Positions 58,328 to 64,000 of a stretch of 64,000 nt of DNA are shown here, in pieces. Position numbers and translations under genes: made by a program. Under the pieces are notes generated by a model. It did not search any database. It was not told where the DNA came from and saw nothing but the letters and a program-made list of their open reading frames with translations. Where the stretch lies: NCBI RefSeq assembly GCF_003641145.1, contig NZ_CP032744.1, positions 2,914,001-2,978,000 of the forward strand, in the 5' to 3' direction. Source of the stretch: Lactiplantibacillus paraplantarum (GTDB taxonomy: Bacteria > Bacillota > Bacilli > Lactobacillales > Lactobacillaceae). Within the stretch, counting starts at the first letter, position 1. Each line of letters begins with the position of its first letter.

Positions 58328-58744
58328 TTGAAACCAAATTCAAAACTATTACAACGCCTACAATTATGGATGCGTGGTCGGTATGGTCAAAACGATACGT
58401 TAAACCGCTTTTTAAATAATTTGGCGCTATTACTAATTATTATCAGTCTCTTTATCCGCTCCGGCTGGTTGGTCTTAGTGGCAGTACTACTAATTATCAT
58501 CAGTTACTGGCGCTTATTTTCTAAACAGATTTATCGCCAAGTTGCAATTAATCGTGGCTTTCAACGCCTATGGTTGCCAATTGTTCAACCATTCAGTCAG
58601 TTAAGCTACCAAGTAAAACAGCATCGGCAGTATCGCTTTTTCCGTTGTTCACAATGTCACCAACGTATTCGCATTCCACGCCACCACGGTCACGTTCGGA
58701 TAACTTGTCCCCAATGTGGTCATCAATTCGAGGCTAAGGTATAG
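58328..58744 (+). CDS. Membrane protein with C-terminal zinc ribbon
   Basis: A 138-residue protein: two adjacent hydrophobic segments (LALLLIIISLFIRSG and LVLVAVLLIIISYW), a basic stretch, then a zinc ribbon CSQCHQRIRIPRHHGHV with a second CPQCGHQF pair (CxxC-x16-CxxC). Start is a TTG at 58328 with GGGGG upstream; no good ATG exists. The fold is common in lactobacilli as a small membrane-anchored zinc ribbon of unknown role, probably protein-protein or RNA contact. Confidence 0.75.
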   Translation: MKPNSKLLQRLQLWMRGRYGQNDTLNRFLNNLALLLIIISLFIRSGWLVLVAVLLIIISYWRLFSKQIYRQVAINRGFQRLWLPIVQPFSQLSYQVKQHRQYRFFRCSQCHQRIRIPRHHGHVRITCPQCGHQFEAKV

Positions 58745-58842
58745 CGTTCCTATCTGGAGAGTTTTTAGATAACCTGAAATCGTTGCGAATACCACTACAT
58801 TCCTAACTAAGTCAGTGCCTATAACTCAATGTAGCGCCGAGA

Positions 58843-59045
58843 GAGTGGATCAAAAGGTGGTCTGTTTGCAAGCATTAATGTAAATTCGGTGATTATCCCT
58901 GGACGATAGTCACCGAATTGGGGTTAAGTGGAACAAGCAACCTTTTGGCGCCCGTTTCGACAATATTGACAGAAAAATTGTGTTCGGTTTCTTGAGAAGC
59001 AGTCTTTTCTTAAGCGACTGAACACTTTTAGTTTTGTCCAAATCT
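58843..59045 (+). repeat. Longest copy of the short dispersed repeat
   Basis: Contains AAAAGGTGGTCTGTTTGC, an inner hairpin AATTCGGTGA-TCACCGAATT, CAAGCAACCTTTTGGCGC, TTTCGACAATATTGACAG and AAGTCTTTTCTTAAG-like and AACTGAACAC blocks. The same blocks appear at 6508, 22978 and 25780. It occupies most of 58745-59204; the rest is AT-rich promoter DNA. Confidence 0.75.
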
Positions 59046-59204
59046 CTTCATGTCTAACCATAATAGGTCATAGGACTAACTGCTGAGCCACCAATCAGTC
59101 AATATTTTTTATTTACCGTAAATTAATGATCACCTTTCAGAAAAAACACTTACGAAAAAATTAATTTTCTGGTATGCTAACCCATTGTATTCAGGAAAGT
59201 GAGT

Positions 59205-60650
59205 GTGAACAATATGATGGATTCAGCACAAAGTAACTCGCAGGCTAAACAACAGGCCCGGGTTCCCGTTACCCATCCAATGCTAGCTATGATGGGAATG
59301 TTAATTGGTGGTTTTGTCGGAATGTTTAGTGAAACATCACTGAACATCGCGTTACCTCAATTGATGACACAGTTACACGTCTCAACAGCAACTGTGCAGT
59401 GGTTAGTAACCGGTTACATGCTAATGATTGGGATCGTCCTCCCATTATCTAGCTTAATCACTAAATGGTTTACAACCCGTCAAGTGATTTTATTTGCCTT
59501 GATTGACTTCGCGGTTGGCGCCATCATTTCAGCTTCAGCACCAGGCTTTGGCGTCTTATTATTCGGCCGGATGATTCAAGGTATCGCAACTGGCCTGATC
59601 TTACCGCTCATGTTTACGGTGGCTATGCAGATTTTTCCACCTTACAAATTAGGGGCAGCTATGGGGATGGTCGGTTTAGTTATCATGTTCGCACCGGCCG
59701 TTGGTCCAACAATTGCCGGAGCCATCTTAGGCTTATCATCATGGCGGTGGATTTTTTGGCTCTTCATCCCATTCTTGATTATCGCATTTATCTTTGCCGT
59801 CACTTCACTTAAAAACATTGCAAAAGTAACACGACCTAAAGTGGACTTTTTATCCATTCTACTTTCAATGGTCGGCTTTGGTAGTCTCGTTGTTGGGGTC
59901 AGCCTTGCTAGTGATCAAGGGTGGGGATCACCAGCGGTACTAGGTGCTTTAATTCTGGGCCTCGTTATTTTGGCTTGGTACGCGCATCGGCAGCTTACCA
60001 TGGAAGCGCCAATTCTGAACCTCAAGACATTCGCCATCCCTGGCTTTCGGGTCGGTGCCTGCCTAGTTATGATCAACTTTGGGATTATCTTATCAGCGAT
60101 GTACTTACTCCCGATGTACATTCAAAAGGGATTGCTAATTCCCGTTGCATTGACTGGGGTCATTATGTTACCCGGTGGCTTGATGAATGCAATCGTCTCA
60201 GCCGTTTCTGGGCGTTTATACGACTCGATTGGAGCCCGTACACCAGCAATGTTAGGCTTTTTGATTTCCATGGTGGGGGCATTGATGCTAGCCCTAACAA
60301 CGACTAGCAGCGCCACCTGGTACGTTATTTTAGCTCACGTTATCTTAATGATTGGGGCACCGCTAGCAATGTCTCCTTCACAAACGCATGGTTTAAATTC
60401 TTTAACGGGACCCATCGCAGCCGATGGTAGTACCATTATGAATACGTTACAACAGGTCGTTGGTGCTATCTCAACCGCAATTGCAACTAGCCTCTTAGGT
60501 ATTGGTCAAGCTTCTTACTATGCTAATGGTGGTCACCAAGCCGCCAGTGCCTTCGTCAACGGTGCCCATTACGGGTTCTACTTTACGTTTATTTTAGCCC
60601 TTGCTGGTTTGTTGCTTGCGACCCGCTTGTCTAAAAAAACAACTAAATAA
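59205..60650 (+). CDS. MFS multidrug exporter, DHA2/EmrB-QacA type
   Basis: A 481-residue 14-TM drug:H+ antiporter type, a different lineage from the exporter at 6750. TM1 IGGFVGMFSETSLNIALPQLM carries the D/E replaced by Glu, TM2 VQWLVTGYMLMIGIVLPLSSL, TM4 GRMIQGIATGLILP and TM5 MFAPAVGPTIAGAI with the motif C PxxGP. The GTG at 59205 with AGGAAAG upstream is the likely start; an ATG three codons later also fits. Single gene with terminator. Substrate unknown. Confidence 0.88.
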   Translation: MNNMMDSAQSNSQAKQQARVPVTHPMLAMMGMLIGGFVGMFSETSLNIALPQLMTQLHVSTATVQWLVTGYMLMIGIVLPLSSLITKWFTTRQVILFALIDFAVGAIISASAPGFGVLLFGRMIQGIATGLILPLMFTVAMQIFPPYKLGAAMGMVGLVIMFAPAVGPTIAGAILGLSSWRWIFWLFIPFLIIAFIFAVTSLKNIAKVTRPKVDFLSILLSMVGFGSLVVGVSLASDQGWGSPAVLGALILGLVILAWYAHRQLTMEAPILNLKTFAIPGFRVGACLVMINFGIILSAMYLLPMYIQKGLLIPVALTGVIMLPGGLMNAIVSAVSGRLYDSIGARTPAMLGFLISMVGALMLALTTTSSATWYVILAHVILMIGAPLAMSPSQTHGLNSLTGPIAADGSTIMNTLQQVVGAISTAIATSLLGIGQASYYANGGHQAASAFVNGAHYGFYFTFILALAGLLLATRLSKKTTK

Positions 60651-60661
60651 CTGGCATTAAT

Positions 60662-60706
60662 AAAAACTAGTCTTGCTGACAAGTGTCTAAGCAGACTAGT
60701 TTTTAC
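60662..60706 (+). terminator. Terminator of the exporter gene
   Basis: AAAAACTAGTCT and AGACTAGTTTTT with a 20-base partly paired loop. Confidence 0.85.
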
Positions 60707-60839
60707 TTTATCTAAATGCTTACCAAAATAACCATCACCACCCATTATTTTATATGCTAGTAATCCTGATAAATAATTGCACTTTACCGTAGTTTAATGC
60801 ACAATTAAAATGATAAGCATGAGGAGTCGAACATAATTT

Positions 60840-61022
60840 ATGGAATTAACAATTGGTTTAATTATTGGCACTAGCATTATTCTGGCCTTACTATGTGGAA
60901 TACTTAGTGTCTACTATTATCGGCACGCTAAAAAGTTGTCAGGTATGATCTGGGGGCTGATCGGTGTAGCCCTACTTTGCCTGGCGGGCTTCTTTATTTG
61001 GGTCGTTTGGTTTGGTTTATAG
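60840..61022 (+). CDS. 60-residue two-helix membrane protein
   Basis: Begins MELTIGLIIGTSIILALLCG, then a basic turn YYRHAKK and a second helix GLIGVALLCLAGFFIWVVW, giving a hairpin with the charged loop inside. GAGGAG lies 13 bases ahead of the ATG, longer than usual. Not recognised. It is followed within 34 bases by the next gene on the same strand, so the two may form an operon. Confidence 0.6.
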   Translation: MELTIGLIIGTSIILALLCGILSVYYYRHAKKLSGMIWGLIGVALLCLAGFFIWVVWFGL

Positions 61023-61055
61023 TCTTAGTTGTACAGATATGAGGAGGAACCGTTA

Positions 61056-61349
61056 ATGAATCCAGAAGACATGTTTCAGCGTTATCTCAATAAATATCAG
61101 ATTACGTATCAACACCCTGAGCACGGCCTGGTCATGTTGACCTCCCCCATCTGGCCGCAACATCCTGAACTACAACAATCAATTCAACGGACTTTTCAAG
61201 GCTTAGATGGCGTCACTAGTATCACAATTAATAGTCCTGAACAATTAGTCATGCGCTATCAGTCCGATAAGCTACGACGACTAAGCCCGCTAACTTTGCT
61301 CAGTTTAGAGCGCCAATTAAGTAAGCAATATCATCAGGCTGGGTATTAA
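61056..61349 (+). CDS. Unknown 97-residue protein
   Basis: Not recognised. Soluble alpha/beta: MNPEDMFQRYLNKYQITYQ, then HPEHGLVMLTSPIWP, GVTSITINSPEQLVMRY and a C-terminal helix LLSLERQLSKQYHQAGY. The start is secure (GGAGGAACC eight bases before the ATG). An earlier in-frame ATG ten codons back lacks a site. Terminator follows. Confidence 0.65.
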   Translation: MNPEDMFQRYLNKYQITYQHPEHGLVMLTSPIWPQHPELQQSIQRTFQGLDGVTSITINSPEQLVMRYQSDKLRRLSPLTLLSLERQLSKQYHQAGY

Positions 61350-61362
61350 ATCACCATCGTAC

Positions 61363-61409
61363 AAAAAAGACTGACTATCCTGATTAAACGTGGATAGTCA
61401 GCCTTTTTT
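61363..61409. terminator. Bidirectional terminator
   Basis: AAAAAAGACTGACTATCC and GGATAGTCAGCCTTTTTT around 11 bases, between converging genes. Confidence 0.85.
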
Positions 61410-61424
61410 GCTTCAATTAATTAC

Positions 61425-61811
61425 TTAAAATGTTACAGCCGCCATAATTTTGCCTTCATCACCGCTGAAATCGATGATGTGACGTTTTAAGTTCGCAGTC
61501 CAAGCTTGACATCCGGCCTGGGCAAATTGCTTAACAGCGTCTGCTAACGCTAATTGTCCAGTGATATATTGCTTAGCAATCTGTTCAACTGCCGCGGCAT
61601 CTTCTTCACGGGCAACCCGAGTTGCTAAGCCATTGGTCCGTCGTTCAACGAGATAACCGTTCTCACCAAAATACGTTGTGGCACCAGTCGCGACATCATA
61701 TTGAAAATGCTGAACACCTAAGTCAGACTCTTTCTTGGCAATTGTGGCAAAGTCCGCGTGGTCACCTAAGTTATTTAATACGTCATCAATCTCAGTTAAT
61801 TTAAACATCAT
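61425..61811 (-). CDS. DUF1398 family protein (short)
   Basis: A 128-residue cytosolic protein. The C-terminal half AVKQFAQAGCQAWTANLKRHIIDFSG and the earlier QHFQYDVATGATTYFGENGY fit the DUF1398 (YbcV-like) family, usually described as phage-associated with unknown role. The start at 61811 has AGGGGTG four bases upstream; the following ATG at 61808 is equally possible. Single gene. Confidence 0.7.
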   Translation of the reverse strand: MMFKLTEIDDVLNNLGDHADFATIAKKESDLGVQHFQYDVATGATTYFGENGYLVERRTNGLATRVAREEDAAAVEQIAKQYITGQLALADAVKQFAQAGCQAWTANLKRHIIDFSGDEGKIMAAVTF

Positions 61812-61856
61812 GACACCCCTCATTCTAATTTCGTTTACTTATTCATTGTAATCCAA

Positions 61857-63230
61857 TTAGACCTGTTTGGCAGGTAACGGGTAGAAAATTCGCATTAAAA
61901 CAACATAAATAATCCCTATCAGGGCCATATCAATAAAGGTTGCCCCAGTCACCGTGGCAATCCAAGCAACGTGCTTTAATAATAAGAAAATGACAACTCC
62001 GAGTACCCAGCATAACAGTGCAATCCAGTTCACCCCATGATGATACCAGTACTGCCCCTTAGAACTAGCTAATTCGTTAATATCATAGTGCTGCCGATGC
62101 CGCCAATAGTAATCAACTAACATCACACTGATCATGGGTCCAAGCACCATTCCAATATAATCCAAAAACGCCGTAAATGCGGCTAAAAAGCTCCCCATAA
62201 CTAATGGAATCAGCGTGACCAACGTGGCAATAATCGTTACCGCCCATAGTGCTGGTCGTAACCGAATTCGTGGAAAGATATTGGATAGCGCCGAACCAGC
62301 TGCTAACAAGTTCACCGCGTTCGCCGTCATACTCGTCAGTACGATTACTAATAACGCCAGTACCCCCAAACCCAGCCGACTCGCAATGGTACTAGGATCA
62401 GAATTATTGGGATCGTATGTCCCTGAAGTAATGGCAATACTGATGGTTGCGGCTAGACCAATGAAGGCAAACCAGAACAAGCCTGTGAAGGCCCCTAAAA
62501 ATGGCATCCCAGTGGCGCCGCTCTTTTTACGCGTAAAACGAGTAAAATCTGCGCCCGCTGTCACCCATGACAAGTTGAATGCCGCTAACGTGTCCATCCC
62601 AGCACCCGCCGTCATATGTAGATGTGCTGGGGCACGCCATGTTAATAACTCGTGCATTGAAACCGTCTTGAACACTACCACGGTTTCCCACAAAACAAAT
62701 AATATTACGAGGATAATCCCTAAGCGTTCAATCATCTGAACTGAGCGTTGACCGACCGAAACGCTTAATAAATGTAAAATACTCATGACAATAATTCCGA
62801 GAATCAGTCCTTTAGCCCCACCGGGTTGACCATAGACTGGCCACCCAACTAAGTCATGTAATAAGTAACTGACGGAAGTTGCCGCGATAAACGTGTTCAC
62901 CGCGGTCCAACCAATATACTGGGTCAGATTCACAAATGAGGGAACGTAACTTCCTCGTACACCAAAGGAACCTCGAATCAAACTCATCGTCGCCGCCCCG
63001 GTCTTATAACCCATAAAACCAACTAGCGATAAACATAAATATGATAGCGTGGACGATGCCACAATCACTTTGAGGGCCGTTAATAAACCACACGCAGCCA
63101 ATACACCACCAACGTACCACGTGCCATTATTGGCATTAGCGCCGATCCACGTTGCAAACATATCCCAATTGGACATGTGTCGGTGCTTAGGTGCCACCAC
63201 TTCTATTTGATACTTTGACTCTTGCTGCAC
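61857..63230 (-). CDS. NCS1 family nucleobase/cytosine permease
   Basis: A 457-residue 12-TM nucleobase:cation symporter-1 type carrier (CodB/PucI-like). Signature parts are MSNWDMFATWIGANANNGTWYVG, GSFGVRGSYVPSFVNLTQYIGW and SWVTAGADFTRFTRK. I take the GTG at 63230 as start (GAAAGG nine bases upstream). The frame opens ten codons earlier at 63260, but that lies just past the -10, too close to be translated. Substrate cytosine, hypoxanthine or similar is plausible; a palindromic operator overlaps the promoter. Confidence 0.88.
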   Translation of the reverse strand: MQQESKYQIEVVAPKHRHMSNWDMFATWIGANANNGTWYVGGVLAACGLLTALKVIVASSTLSYLCLSLVGFMGYKTGAATMSLIRGSFGVRGSYVPSFVNLTQYIGWTAVNTFIAATSVSYLLHDLVGWPVYGQPGGAKGLILGIIVMSILHLLSVSVGQRSVQMIERLGIILVILFVLWETVVVFKTVSMHELLTWRAPAHLHMTAGAGMDTLAAFNLSWVTAGADFTRFTRKKSGATGMPFLGAFTGLFWFAFIGLAATISIAITSGTYDPNNSDPSTIASRLGLGVLALLVIVLTSMTANAVNLLAAGSALSNIFPRIRLRPALWAVTIIATLVTLIPLVMGSFLAAFTAFLDYIGMVLGPMISVMLVDYYWRHRQHYDINELASSKGQYWYHHGVNWIALLCWVLGVVIFLLLKHVAWIATVTGATFIDMALIGIIYVVLMRIFYPLPAKQV

Positions 63231-63244
63231 ATCGTTCACCCTTT

Positions 63245-63288
63245 CTACAATGTTTTCCATTGTAGTTTTTTTAGTGACGCTTGGTCAA
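63245..63288 (-). promoter_or_regulatory. NCS1 permease promoter with overlapping palindromic operator
   Basis: Minus strand TTGACC (63283-63288), 18 bases, TACAAT (63259-63264). CTACAATG and CATTGTAG (63245-63252, 63258-63265) form a perfect 8-bp dyad covering the -10. Confidence 0.7.
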
Positions 63289-63374
63289 GTCTATTTAACT
63301 AAGTTAGTTAATTGCACAAAACTTAAATTCGCATTAAAATAATCTTAATAAGTTAATTAAGGAAGTGACAGATT

Positions 63375-64000
63375 GTGAAGGGCGCATTAACAGGCTGGCG
63401 TCGGAATCTCGCGGTTCTCTGGTTAGGAACATTTATTGCCGGAATGGGATTTTCTGAGGTCATGCCATTCTTATCATTATATGTTGGTCAAATGGGTAAT
63501 TTCTCCAAAAATGAACTCACGATGTATAGCGGTATTACATATGCGGTGACTTTTTTCGTTGTCGCCGTTGTCTCACCATTGTGGGGTAAATTAGCTGACC
63601 GACGTGGGCGTAAAATCATGTTGCTACGCTCCTCACTTGGCATGGCCTTCGTTATTGGTGCGATGGGCTTCGTGCATAATATTTGGATGCTCATTTTTCT
63701 GCGTTTCTTACAAGGCTTATGTGCCGGTTACATTCCCAATGCCAGTGCCTTGATTGCTACGGAAACGCCTAAGGAAAGCAGTGGCACCGCAATTGGTATC
63801 TTAACGACCGGCTACGTTTCCGGTAATTTGATTGGGCCGATTCTCGGCGGCGTACTCGCCCAGGTCTTCTCCATTCGATTGACGTTCATCATCACGGGAA
63901 TTCTACTACTAATTGTCTTCGTACTAAGCCTGACGTTGGTTCACGAAAGCTTTAAACCGAGTGATGCACCGGTTGCCAAACGCGAAGGCAGTATGCTTAG
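63375..64000 (+). CDS. MFS drug exporter (PmrA/MdtG type), partial
   Basis: Starts at GTG 63375 with AAGGAAGTG nine bases upstream and runs off the window after 208 residues. MKGALTGWRRNLAVLWLGTF opens TM1, the motif A loop GKLADRRGRKIMLL follows TM2, and GLCAGYIPNASALIATETPK with GTAIGILTTGYVSGNLIGP gives the 12-TM DHA1 pattern of PmrA/MdtG exporters. The sequence looks intact to the edge. Substrate unknown. Confidence 0.88.
   Translation, partial: MKGALTGWRRNLAVLWLGTFIAGMGFSEVMPFLSLYVGQMGNFSKNELTMYSGITYAVTFFVVAVVSPLWGKLADRRGRKIMLLRSSLGMAFVIGAMGFVHNIWMLIFLRFLQGLCAGYIPNASALIATETPKESSGTAIGILTTGYVSGNLIGPILGGVLAQVFSIRLTFIITGILLLIVFVLSLTLVHESFKPSDAPVAKREGSML

Noticed and set aside
58222..58419. 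65-codon frame on the plus strand
   Set aside because: Overlaps the zinc-ribbon gene in another frame and lacks a ribosome site.

Overview
The window is a chromosomal segment of a low-to-mid GC Firmicute of the family Lactobacillaceae, most probably Lactiplantibacillus plantarum or a very close relative. The grounds are the folB-folK-folE-folC-NTPase-folP order, the pflB-pflA pair, a bile-salt-hydrolase-like acylase beside a VIT-transporter pair and a CopY/CopB pair, and the 16S/23S/5S operon. The species call is recognition by gene content, not an alignment. Gene starts were chosen from Shine-Dalgarno spacing, and several differ from the longest open frame.

Layout. (1) 1-5.4 kb, minus strand: a compact overlapping folate operon, preceded on the same strand by a CvpA-like membrane protein. 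(2) 5.5-9.9 kb: an orphan zinc/manganese-type binding lipoprotein, a 14-TM drug exporter, a DUF2187 protein and an unknown 219-residue protein. (3) 9.88-15.15 kb: a complete rRNA operon on the minus strand, with no tRNA in its spacer and three tandem promoters. (4) 15.2-20.5 kb: vanZ-like gene, serine hydrolase, then pyruvate formate-lyase and its activase with a Rex/Fnr-like dyad and a catabolite site at the promoter. (5) 20.5-29.3 kb: accessory-looking DNA with long noncoding stretches, sufT, aldo-keto reductase, HIT and SGNH proteins and a BCCT osmolyte transporter. It holds two large terminal-inverted-repeat elements and a roughly 610-nt structured RNA with its own promoter and terminator. 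(6) 30-43 kb: P1B-type ATPase, adenine deaminase under a purine riboswitch with adenine-type features, SIS protein, an NhaC-family carrier under a T-box with a probable tyrosine codon, an amino-acid permease and a DUF915 hydrolase. (7) 43-64 kb: Spx-like protein, a MutY without its iron-sulfur cysteines, Hsp20 with a perfect CIRCE operator, two VIT-family metal transporters under Fur/PerR-like boxes, a penicillin-acylase/BSH homologue, the copper pair copY-copB with cop boxes, MFS exporters and an NCS1 permease. The last gene runs off the window.

Functionally the region combines C1/folate supply, anaerobic formate production (also C1 supply), purine salvage, metal homeostasis (Zn/Mn binding protein, P1B ATPases, VIT pair) and stress functions (Hsp20, Spx, MutY, osmolyte uptake).

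The most interesting noncoding content is twofold. First, the RNA at 22208-22817: its 5' and 3' ends pair in a 21-bp, three-part helix closing about 520 nt, a catabolite-type operator overlaps its promoter, and no reading frame explains it. Second, a family of 0.8-0.9 kb elements at 20604, 26647 and 35321, with a truncated copy at 48250. Each complete copy has matched terminal inverted repeats and none encodes a transposase.
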